Positions 44,299-52,256 of a stretch of 64,000 nt of DNA are shown one piece after another. Origin of the DNA: CAYNVQ01 sp964400735. GTDB lineage: Bacteria > Acidobacteriota > Aminicenantia > Aminicenantales > Aminicenantaceae. Location of the stretch: assembly GCA_964400735.1 (NCBI GenBank), contig CAYNVQ010000003.1, forward strand, positions 62,001-126,000, written 5' to 3'. Every line of letters begins with the position of its first letter. Positions within the stretch are counted from its first letter, which is position 1. Both the position numbers and the translations under genes were made by a program. The notes beneath the pieces are model-generated. The model was not told the origin of the DNA and made no database searches. It saw only the letters and a list, made by a program, of their open reading frames with translations.

Positions 44299-44369
44299 CT
44301 TTAACTTTTCTAAATTTATGAAAAATATTATCTTTACAGAAACAAAAAAAGAATGAACAAGTTATTTCT

Positions 44370-45719
44370 TTAACGAATATAGCCCAATGATTTAAGTCTC
44401 TCTAATTCCTTTTGGGAGAGGGGAACTTTTTGTTCCTTTTCGGCTTTGTTATTTAAATATCCATGTTGATTGAAAAATTCCATATATTTCGTATCCAGAA
44501 AGGCTTGCAATTCCTTTCTTTTGTGAGAAATGTTTTCTTTTTCGTAAGGATCTTCCAATATATCAAAAAAATAATCATTCCCTAAGCCCAGCTTTTTTGA
44601 AAGATCGGGCAACACTTTTACCAAATGATAGCTATTATAAACGACCGACCTCGTTCCCAAATGTCCCTTGATAAATAGATACCGTTGTTTGGGCTTTTCG
44701 AACAAATTAACTCCCTGTATTTCATAGGGAAGGGAAAGGCCTACCTTATCGAGAATAGTCGGATAGATATCTAGAAGGCTGACTGGATACTTTATTCGTC
44801 TGGCCTTCTCTTTTGGGATATAGATTATTAAGGGAACTCTTGCACTTGAGTTAAACGTAAGAGGACCGTGATTGTAGAAAAAATTATACTCACCTAATTC
44901 CTCTCCGTGATCAGAACTAAAAATGATAATAGAATTCTTATGATAATTTTTTTCATAAATCAAATCTATTATTTTCTTGAATTCGGAATCGATGTAATTC
45001 ACCGCTCCATCATAAAGAGATAGAAAATATCCTTCATCTGAATTTTCATCCATGTATTTTCTTTCACCTGCTATTATTTTGTCTTTTATTTTCTCTATGA
45101 TTCTTCCTTTAGGCCTTTCTTCGACAAACTCTTCCGGAGGCAAATAAGGTGTGTGTGTTTCGACATAATGGGCCCATAGAAGAAATGGCCTTTTCTTATT
45201 ATCCCTCAGAAATTCATTAACCTTATCTGTTATATAAGGAGTCGATTCTATTTTTTTATCCGTTTTATCCCACACTTCCATATATTGGTCGAAACCCTGG
45301 TGAAATTTAAATCTTTTTGACAAGTTCGGATTGTCGACCACTGCAAAATTATAGTAACCCCTGAGTTTTAATGCTTCAGCCAGGGTGATATATTTTTCTT
45401 TTAAAAGATCTCGATTAGGTGCAGTCTTGTGGATGAAAGGATGCAGCCCTGTCATAAAAGAGGCGAATGATGCAGATGTTTTGGGAATCGGACAATAGGC
45501 ATACTCGAAAAGTGTCGATTTTTTTGCAAATTCATCGATATTCGGGGATGTTTGATATTGATATCCATAGGTGGAGAGATGATCTGCCCTCAATGCATCA
45601 ACAGTAATTATAATAAAGTTGAATTCCTCACTTTTATTTTGCCCGGAGTGACCACAAAAAATAGCCAGAATTATGGTAAGCGAAATACTTGTAATACTAG
45701 CAATATGCTTGGTTTTCAT
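44370..45719 (-). CDS. Sulfatase-fold lipoprotein, Thr-nucleophile type (paralogue 5, divergent active site)
   Basis: A 449-aa member with a signal peptide and a possible lipobox (AIFC, Cys22). Metal block 1 is TVDALRADHL and metal block 2 is SSDHGEELGEYNF. The nucleophile position is Thr81, but the conserved Pro two residues later is Ala and the Arg/His is Phe (KTSASF), so the active-site loop is the least canonical of the set. The tail is LKSLGYIR. It may be a diverged enzyme with its own substrate. It precedes the TolB-like gene. An IS remnant lies upstream. Confidence 0.79.
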   Translation of the reverse strand: MKTKHIASITSISLTIILAIFCGHSGQNKSEEFNFIIITVDALRADHLSTYGYQYQTSPNIDEFAKKSTLFEYAYCPIPKTSASFASFMTGLHPFIHKTAPNRDLLKEKYITLAEALKLRGYYNFAVVDNPNLSKRFKFHQGFDQYMEVWDKTDKKIESTPYITDKVNEFLRDNKKRPFLLWAHYVETHTPYLPPEEFVEERPKGRIIEKIKDKIIAGERKYMDENSDEGYFLSLYDGAVNYIDSEFKKIIDLIYEKNYHKNSIIIFSSDHGEELGEYNFFYNHGPLTFNSSARVPLIIYIPKEKARRIKYPVSLLDIYPTILDKVGLSLPYEIQGVNLFEKPKQRYLFIKGHLGTRSVVYNSYHLVKVLPDLSKKLGLGNDYFFDILEDPYEKENISHKRKELQAFLDTKYMEFFNQHGYLNNKAEKEQKVPLSQKELERLKSLGYIR

Positions 45720-45916
45720 TGTTCAATTTTTATCAACTAGGGTCTTAAAAATCAATGATACCATAATACCCTTGATCCTGCATCAAAAAAGAAGGGAAGT
45801 CTCACCGTCCCCTTATGAAAGATTGGGGTATGTAAAAAAATGTTCATCAAAGGGGAGGGAAACAGAACGAGATGAATCAAGCCTGTCAATAAGCGCTCCC
45901 ATTCAAGCTTGAAGAG

Positions 45917-46222
45917 GTGAAGAGGGGAAAAAGAAGAAAGGGAGTAAACACACTCGGGGAGTTGGATTTATTTGCTGGCCTTACCCAAGTCATGGATTTA
46001 TCAGAAGCGGTTAAGGGGCATTCGAGTAAGAAAAGACACCCAGGATTGTGCAGGTTCCCATATGATTCTGTCGTTAGTCTATTTGGATCTTGCTGTTGGG
46101 ACACGGATGGAGGATATGTATATATTTGAGGCAGAGGAAGCATTTGGCAGGGTATTGAGGCGGGCGGAACTTCATAGTATCGACCATAATAAGTGCCGGG
46201 TGCAAAGGAAGTGCTGGATTTA
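45917..46222 (+). pseudogene. frameshifted N-terminal remnant of a DDE transposase (IS1380/IS4-like)
   Basis: Two overlapping frames together read like the start of an IS1380-type transposase. The first frame (from 45917) gives DLFAGLTQVMDLSEAVKGH; the second (to 46222) gives VRKDTQDCAGSHMILSLV, then LDLAVGTRMEDMYIFEAEE and AFGRVLRRAEL, matching the usual DAQMVLSLxLLNLAGG-x-DD-RxLEADEGFxRxLRR layout. A frameshift near 46025 separates them and nothing of the catalytic domain remains. Terminal inverted repeats were not found. The copy is dead. The family name is from memory of the motif and could be a neighbouring DDE family. Confidence 0.55.
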
Positions 46223-46235
46223 GGCATTATTTTTC

Positions 46236-46294
46236 CCAGCTTCTTTTCCCCACGCCTCGCATCTGCAGCAACTTCGACTCATAAGTAATCCTGG
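46236..46294 (+). repeat. dispersed intergenic repeat family 2, copy B
   Basis: It lies just downstream of the transposase remnant. It aligns with copy A (23009-23067) in CAGCTTC, CCTCGC, TGCAGCAA, GACTC and TAATCC over about 58 bp. Confidence 0.5.
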
Positions 46295-46404
46295 TCGATG
46301 ACTCAAGGAGGCAATTTATCCCTTTATCGAACATATGTATATTGCAGATTATGGCTGTGGCTGGATTCACCAAAATTATAATTCAGGGAAAAGAAAATAA
46401 ATTG

Positions 46405-46464
46405 ATGGAAAAAAGGATGAAAGTGAAAAAAATGATCAATAATAACCTGAAAAATCACCCCTAA
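46405..46464 (+). other. possible 19-codon leader ORF overlapping a hairpin
   Basis: ATG at 46405 (or 46417) to TAA at 46462-46464 encodes a basic peptide with three Asn in a row (MINNNLKNHP end). Its stop codon lies inside the terminator-like hairpin at 46453-46472, upstream of the propeller/BACON-like gene. A leader-peptide arrangement is possible but unproven. Confidence 0.25.
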
Positions 46465-46491
46465 AGGTGATTGCGCTTTTTTCTGTTTTTT
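46453..46491 (+). terminator. rho-independent terminator or attenuator
   Basis: AATCACC (46453-46459) pairs with GGTGATT (46466-46472), followed by GCGC and two T-runs (46477-46482 and 46486-46490). The only plus-strand genes upstream are a dead transposase and the short ORF at 46405. The gene at 46595 starts 104 bp later. Confidence 0.6.
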
Positions 46492-46594
46492 GATACTAAG
46501 ACTAGCGTTAGGCGCAAGATAAAGAATTTATGGGAATGTTTTTATGATTCTCTACGAGCTCGGATCAAAATAATTAACAGTAAGGATTAGGTAG

Positions 46595-49102
46595 ATGATT
46601 CGACTAAATTTTCTAGCAACTATGATTTTAAAAAGGTTTTTCCCTCTCTTTTTTTTGTTGTTTTTCACGCAGTTAACAATTTTTGGTGAGATAAACTTAT
46701 CACAATCCTCAAATAATACAGAATACCCCGCTATTGCAGTAAACTCTAGGGGAGAAATTATGGTGGTGTGGACAGAGTGGGGAGACAATAGCATGTACTA
46801 CAGGATCTATAGAGATGGACAGTGGTCGAAAATGATGAATGCTGGAATTGTCAGACAACAAGCCTGGAGTAACCAACTAGCCGTTGATTCTCATGGCACA
46901 TTTCATGTGACTTTTGCTGATGGATTTTCAAGCTATACACGGGACATTTATTACAGCTATTTTACCGGAAGCGGTTGGGCTACTCCAGAGAGAGTCTATG
47001 CCAGTCCCTATAACTCTGCTTGGAACAGGATCGATATAGACACCAACGATAGAATTTATGTCGCTTGGCATCATGACCAAACGACTAGGGAAGAAACAGG
47101 TTCTAATATTGTTACGATATCGAAGAACAGGATGGGATTTTGGCCTGCATACTTTGAAAATGTCTCACGCACTTCCTCAATTCTTTCAATCCATCCGGCT
47201 ATTGCTGTGAAAGGGGGGCATATCTATGTTTGTTGGATGGAAGGGCCGAGTCGGTTGCTCTATTTTTGTGAAAAAGTGGCAGGGAGATGGACAAATCCCA
47301 TACAAATTGCAAAACGTGGATATTATCCTGACATTGAGGTCGAAGACTCTGGAATTATTGATATTGTTTTCAGCAATAGATCGGGAAATTTGTACTGCGT
47401 ATCGAGGATAAACGGGAACTGGACGAATCAGCAAGTTATATCTAACGGGGATGCTCCTCTCCAATTTGGAGATCTTTATTATAACAATAACATGCTTGTC
47501 GCTGCCTGGGTTCAGCGCGCGGACGGAAGAGTAGGAGTTTACGGAGCGACAAAACTTCCTGGTAATAAGTGGACGCCTCCTTTAAAAGTTGGGGACGCTG
47601 GCGAAGTGGGTGAAGGTAAACAGGTTCAAGTTGCGGTTGATAAACAGGGCATGGCCCATTTCGTATGGAGAAGAATTGGAGTCGGTGGCAAGTTTGACAC
47701 CTTCTATGAGAAGCATCTTTTAAATACTCCAGTGGATGCCACTTTCATCGAAGTGGACAAGTCCTATCTTTCTTTTCAAACGGACGATAACACTGCTAAT
47801 CCAAGCCCTCAAACATTCAAAGTAAGAGCATCTGGTGTAGGTTCGATTAATTATACTCTTTCTAACGATAAAAGCTGGTTTAGAGTTTCCCCGATGGAGG
47901 GAACCTCATCAGAAGAATGGGTCTCCCATACGGTCAGCTTAGACGTCTCTAACCTTAGCGATGGCTCCTACTATGGAACGATCACAATTACAGATCCCAA
48001 AACCTTCAATAATCCTGTGGAAGTCAGTATAGCTTTGACTATAGGGAAAGGCGGAGACGACGAAGTAGAAACGGATTTAAATGTAGATAAGTCAAATCTC
48101 GACTTTTCGATGGAAGAGGGAATAAATCCCGCAGCGAAATCTTTCAACTTAAGAGCGATAGGAGGAAAATCCCTAGGTTTCAAAATCTCGACGAACAAGA
48201 CTTGGCTTTCCGTATCCCCAGATCAAGGAACAGTCGGTGAGACGTGGATTCCTATTTCTGTTTCGATTAACGCCGAAGACAAACATCCACGTTCATTTAA
48301 TGGACGAATCACTATCTCAGCCACTGGAGCCTCAGGAAGCCCAGTAAATGTCTTGGTAACTTTGACCGTAGAGCCGCGCAAAGCACCTTTTATTCATATA
48401 AATAAGTCTCATCTCGATTTTTGGGGGTATGTAAATGGAGATAATCCATCTTCCAAAACGTTTACAATAAAGAATATGGGAAGCATGATTCTAAATTATA
48501 AAATAACAGCTAACAAGGCATGGATAAAAGTCAATCCTGATAGAGGTGATTCCAAAGGTGAAGCAGATACAATAGAAGTCTCAATTGATAATTCTGGTCT
48601 TGGGGTAAACAATCACAAGGGAAACATACAGATCACAGCTCCAGGAGCGGAAAACAGCCCTCAGAACTTGAGTGTTGAGTTTGAAGCAGTCTTTCCACCC
48701 CAGCCTTATCCTCCTATTGATGTTTCAGTAAAAAAGATTAACCACGAAGGTTTGATCATTCAGGCATATAAGAGTGAAATAAGCTGGAAAGCAAATCCAA
48801 GAAATCAAGGTCTTTTTGACATTGTCAAATACAGAATTTTCAGAAAGAATAAAAGCCAGAGCCGTTCTACCTTCATTTATCTCGATGAGATCGCTGGGAA
48901 TATCTTCACCTACTACGATAGCGGTTTTTCCTCCAAAGCAGAGAGGAACAAATATATTTATTCTGTGGTGGGTGTAGATTCTGCTGGCAGAGAGAGCTTG
49001 CAGGGAGAAGCGCTAGAAACAGACGAAATTTCTCCTTCGGTCTCGCAACAAGGAAAAGACAAAAAGAAAAAAAGCCTGTCTTCTATTATAAAAGATCCCT
49101 AA
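46595..49102 (+). CDS. Exported sialidase-like beta-propeller with three BACON-like domains
   Basis: An 835-aa secreted paralogue of the protein at 31737. After the signal peptide (Met at 46595 or 46622) the mature part starts EINLSQSS. Propeller blades (IAVNSRGEIMVVWTE, LAVDSHGTFHVTFAD, IDTNDRIYVAWHHD, IEVEDSGIIDIVFSN, VAVDKQGMAHFVWR) fill residues of about 35-380. Three tandem BACON-like domains follow at about 385-485, 498-595 and 605-705, each with a (S/K)xWxxVxPxxG motif (SWFRVSPMEG, TWLSVSPDQG, AWIKVNPDRG). An FN3-like domain and a Lys-rich tail end the protein. No catalytic residues are recognisable; glycan or surface binding is the likeliest role. Confidence 0.72.
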   Translation: MIRLNFLATMILKRFFPLFFLLFFTQLTIFGEINLSQSSNNTEYPAIAVNSRGEIMVVWTEWGDNSMYYRIYRDGQWSKMMNAGIVRQQAWSNQLAVDSHGTFHVTFADGFSSYTRDIYYSYFTGSGWATPERVYASPYNSAWNRIDIDTNDRIYVAWHHDQTTREETGSNIVTISKNRMGFWPAYFENVSRTSSILSIHPAIAVKGGHIYVCWMEGPSRLLYFCEKVAGRWTNPIQIAKRGYYPDIEVEDSGIIDIVFSNRSGNLYCVSRINGNWTNQQVISNGDAPLQFGDLYYNNNMLVAAWVQRADGRVGVYGATKLPGNKWTPPLKVGDAGEVGEGKQVQVAVDKQGMAHFVWRRIGVGGKFDTFYEKHLLNTPVDATFIEVDKSYLSFQTDDNTANPSPQTFKVRASGVGSINYTLSNDKSWFRVSPMEGTSSEEWVSHTVSLDVSNLSDGSYYGTITITDPKTFNNPVEVSIALTIGKGGDDEVETDLNVDKSNLDFSMEEGINPAAKSFNLRAIGGKSLGFKISTNKTWLSVSPDQGTVGETWIPISVSINAEDKHPRSFNGRITISATGASGSPVNVLVTLTVEPRKAPFIHINKSHLDFWGYVNGDNPSSKTFTIKNMGSMILNYKITANKAWIKVNPDRGDSKGEADTIEVSIDNSGLGVNNHKGNIQITAPGAENSPQNLSVEFEAVFPPQPYPPIDVSVKKINHEGLIIQAYKSEISWKANPRNQGLFDIVKYRIFRKNKSQSRSTFIYLDEIAGNIFTYYDSGFSSKAERNKYIYSVVGVDSAGRESLQGEALETDEISPSVSQQGKDKKKKSLSSIIKDP

Positions 49103-49834
49103 GCCAACAGTTTGTGCCTGCATTATGTAGATGCCCAGACCTCTTCCCTTATCACAGAAAATGTCGTAGATTTTGCTTAGAATCGGCATCATTCGCTTAT
49201 AATTGTTTAAATAAAAAACCGATAGCTACACCTGTTGGAGTGGCTCACCCGAAGGGATTTGAATCCCCGGCCTACAATTTGTATCCAGATGACCATACAT
49301 AAGCCAGATGAGTTGCCATGTCCCACATAAGCGGCAAAAAAGGGCTGAATATTGCTGAATGTGAGTTGTCGAGCTAACCGCCCATACTCTTCAATCTCAG
49401 AGAAAAAACAGCTGATCAAATTGCCACTTTTTTGACTTCTTTTCTGAATTTCCGCAGCTCGAAATTCTTCTGTTTTTCCTTTTCCGTTCCTGATTCGTAT
49501 CCTTCTGGCTGGTTCAGGGGAGTAATTTGAGATATGGGTCTATGAGGCAGCGATAAACGACGATTCGACATCGAGATGGAGCTATGATATACTCCCAACC
49601 GATGATCGTTTTTGAAGATCAATTAACCTGATGAGCTTAGGGTTAAAAATGAGATTTGTTCAGAAAATTATACACGCCATTCAGAAAAGCTTCTTCATTT
49701 ATATACGTGTATATACGTGCTACAGAGGTTGACGATAATTTATCTAAGATTCTCTACTTTGCTTACGACAATTTCTATTTATTGTGTCGTCAGCTCCCAA
49801 GAATCAGCATTTCCTCATTGTGTGATGGATTAAC
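49103..49834. other. 732-bp intergenic region with decayed sequence
   Basis: No intact gene is seen. It holds a tRNA-3'-end-like fragment (listed separately) and a 10-bp tandem duplication, TATATACGTG twice, at 49700-49719. The space may mark an old insertion point before the Cys-type sulfatase. Confidence 0.45.
49241..49272 (-). other. tRNA-like 3' fragment (T-arm, acceptor strand, CCA)
   Basis: On the minus strand GGGGATTCAAATCCCTT is followed by CGGGTGA, a G and CCA, the order of a T-arm, 3' acceptor strand, discriminator and encoded CCA. Position 53-61 would be an A-C mismatch and no matching 5' acceptor half is found within 150 bp. It is probably a relic of a tRNA gene or integration site, not a functional tRNA. 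Confidence 0.28.
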
Positions 49835-51271
49835 ATGCCATCCATAGTGAAACATAACCATTCACGTCGGGATTTCCTAAAAACAGTGGGCTTGGGCATC
49901 GTTACGAGTATGGTCGGCTCTCGTTGTGTGTCCAAGGTAAGAGAGCCGAAGAAAAAACCGAATTTTCTCTTCATCCTGACGGACGACCAAACCTATCGGG
50001 CAATTGGTTACAACAATCCCTGTGTCAAGACTCCTTCTCTGGATTCTCTGGCCCTAAAGGGCGTCATCCTTGATTATGCTTACGTTGCATCGCCGATCTG
50101 CGTTGCCAGCCGCGCAAGCATTCTCACAAGCCTGTACCCGGAGCAGCACGAGTCGGTTGCCCTAAGCGTCGCCGGATTCCGAAATAATGTCGTCCGTGAT
50201 GGGAAGTACAAGACGGTGGCACAGCTTCTAAGTGCTGCCGGCTACCGAACCGGATTCTGGGGAAAATCACATTTGGGCGATCCTAAGAGATACGGTTTTC
50301 AGGAGGGACGACAAGTTTACGACAAGAAGTCGTTTGCATTTTCCAAGGAGTTTCTCAAAAAAGCCTCAGAGGACGAGAATCCGTTCTTCCTGTGGCTCAG
50401 TACGCACAAACCGCATATTCCGCTCATGCCCGCTCAACGATGGCTCGATCTTTATAATGACGTTAAGCTCCGACCCGATCCAAATTTCCGGGAAACTCCA
50501 CCTAACCAGAGTTTCTTCAATCAGGGACTACCGGGACAAACGGAGTATCTGGATTCTCGTGTTAGGAAAAAAAACTATAAGAACCTGCCAGCGGGACCGC
50601 CACGTACGGCAGAGGCCATCATAGAGTACATGAAGGCCTACTACGCGACTATCAGCCATTTGGACCACCAAGTCGGTGACCTGGTATCCTATTTGAAGTC
50701 CCTGGATCTGTACGACAATACGGTGATCTTTTTCTTTTCTGACAACGGTTATTTCTTAGGAAATCACGGATTGGGGAACAAGATCACAATGCACGAGGAA
50801 TCTGTCCGCGTCCCCATGTTCGTTCATTGGGAGGGTTTGCCCAAGAAAGGAATTCGGTGCCGCAGATTGGTATCGAGCCTCGATGTCTACCCTACAGTTT
50901 TGGACCTCGCAGGCATTGCATCTCCTGCTCACGTGATGGGAAAGTCTTTGGCCCCTTTGTTCTCTGATCCTTCCCGCCCTTTCAGAGAGTATCTGGCCAG
51001 TGAATGTGTGGGCATAGGTGGAATCAAGGGTACCGGACATCGTATGGTTCGTACCGAAAGATGGAAGTATATGCTGTCTGGGACAAATGAAGAGGGTCTC
51101 TTCGACGAACAAAAAGATCCCTATGAGCTCAAAAACCTGGCCGGGCAGGACGAATATAAAGAGGTCCTTTCTCAAATGCGCGGTTACATGAGGAAATGGA
51201 TGAAATCCGTAGGAGACACTCATGCTCCACCTCCGGCGACCTCAACAATTCATGAAGGGAACTTATCCTAA
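49835..51271 (+). CDS. Tat-exported type I sulfatase (Cys-type, formylglycine-dependent)
   Basis: A 478-aa sulfatase with canonical active-site features, unlike the five Thr-type paralogues nearby. The N-terminus has a Tat motif (SRRDFLKT) and a hydrophobic stretch to Cys31. Metal block 1 is LTDDQTYRAIGYN with both Asp residues. The sulfatase signature is C-V-A-S-R at residues 89-93 (C-x-A-S-R variant), so Cys89 would be oxidised to formylglycine. Metal block 2 is SDNGYFLGNHG. The layout (HKPHIPL, MHEESVRVPMFVHW) resembles iduronate-2-sulfatase and choline-sulfatase relatives. No formylglycine-generating enzyme or anaerobic maturase gene is in the window. It lacks the LKSLGY tail. Codon use is less AT-biased than its upstream neighbours. 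Confidence 0.86.
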   Translation: MPSIVKHNHSRRDFLKTVGLGIVTSMVGSRCVSKVREPKKKPNFLFILTDDQTYRAIGYNNPCVKTPSLDSLALKGVILDYAYVASPICVASRASILTSLYPEQHESVALSVAGFRNNVVRDGKYKTVAQLLSAAGYRTGFWGKSHLGDPKRYGFQEGRQVYDKKSFAFSKEFLKKASEDENPFFLWLSTHKPHIPLMPAQRWLDLYNDVKLRPDPNFRETPPNQSFFNQGLPGQTEYLDSRVRKKNYKNLPAGPPRTAEAIIEYMKAYYATISHLDHQVGDLVSYLKSLDLYDNTVIFFFSDNGYFLGNHGLGNKITMHEESVRVPMFVHWEGLPKKGIRCRRLVSSLDVYPTVLDLAGIASPAHVMGKSLAPLFSDPSRPFREYLASECVGIGGIKGTGHRMVRTERWKYMLSGTNEEGLFDEQKDPYELKNLAGQDEYKEVLSQMRGYMRKWMKSVGDTHAPPPATSTIHEGNLS

Positions 51272-52050
51272 TCAGCGCTGAACAATCGTAACATCAGAAT
51301 TTCATTGTCTTCAACCACGTCAGACCCAAAGTCAGGAGGAAAACAAGGTCGAGGAATTAATAATAAAGCTTTATGGCTTTGGGGATTATTTCTCTATATC
51401 ATTTCCTGCAGTTGTGCATGAAACTCTGTGGATTCAATTGGGCTCGTAGTAGCTTTCATATATCTCGATCAGACGCTTAACTGCCCAAAAATTCCAGTCA
51501 TAATTGGCTCCAAAGGTTCTCTTCTGACCTGAATGTTCAAATTAGATAGGTAAAATGAAGATGCGATGCACTACCTCCAAGAGTCCATTGTGTGATGGAC
51601 TGCACTAACCTTTCCCTAGTGATTGAACCGCTCCCAGAGTTAGATTCCCTGGTTCAATTGGCTTTTCTTATGCGAAATTTCTTATCCCTGAATCCGAAAG
51701 CGCTGCAAATATAATCCTTTACTTCGATTTTTTCTTTTGAATTAGGAAACAGTCCGTAGAGGATATTTTTATTTATGCAAGTTCATAAGTTTTGGAAATC
51801 GGGAGATTAGATCTCACTTTTAGCCTGAATCTGGATTCTTAAGCGGCCAATACTATCAGCTCCAGAATAAGAAAAGTTGTGGAGAGAGGAAGGATTGAGC
51901 CTAAAATGTTTATCAGGAGTCTTTTTTATCTTAGGGGGATAAAATTTTGTTAACCTATAATTTTATAGGATTTTTGTAGGGTTTTCTGCCTCTCTTTCTT
52001 CATTTCTTTCTTCGGATTTGGAAGGGAAGCCAGAATAAAATAACGGATAT
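51272..52050. other. 779-bp intergenic region, nothing recognised
   Basis: No frame resembles a known gene on either strand. A palindromic ATAAAGCTTTAT occurs near 51365. The genes on both sides point into this region (convergent), so it contains the 3' ends of two transcripts, but no clear terminator was found. Confidence 0.45.
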
Positions 52051-52230
52051 CTAAAACAGGGTATAAATAAATGGGGCTACAACCGAACTTTGTGTAAAAA
52101 TGAGGAGCAATCCAAAGAGAATAAGCACGACGATCATCGGAATCATCCACCATAACTTTCTCCGCCAGAGAAAAACCAAAAGTTCTCTCATTATTCCGAG
52201 TTTCGAGGTAAATTTTTTTACAGTACCCAT
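52051..52230 (-). CDS. DUF5989 family small membrane protein, 59 aa
   Basis: A short gene with ATG at 52230 and TAG at 52051-52053. The peptide begins MGTVKKFTSKLGI, continues with RELLVFLWRRKLWW, and has one transmembrane helix (about residues 29-46) ending in FTQSSVVAPFIYTLF. This is the pattern of DUF5989 proteins, which accompany carbamoyltransferase and SxtJ genes in many glycan and natural-product loci. An AGGA precedes the ATG by 8 nt. It lies 26 bp after the carbamoyltransferase gene and is surely in the same operon. Function unknown; a membrane adaptor for the carbamoyltransferase is a fair guess. Confidence 0.85.
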   Translation of the reverse strand: MGTVKKFTSKLGIMRELLVFLWRRKLWWMIPMIVVLILFGLLLIFTQSSVVAPFIYTLF

Positions 52231-52256
52231 TGACTTGTCCTTATTCGGCCTGTCGC

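Noticed and set aside
49700..49719. Tandem TATATACGTG repeat as a CRISPR or iteron array
   Set aside because: Only two adjacent 10-bp units with no spacers and no cas or rep gene nearby.
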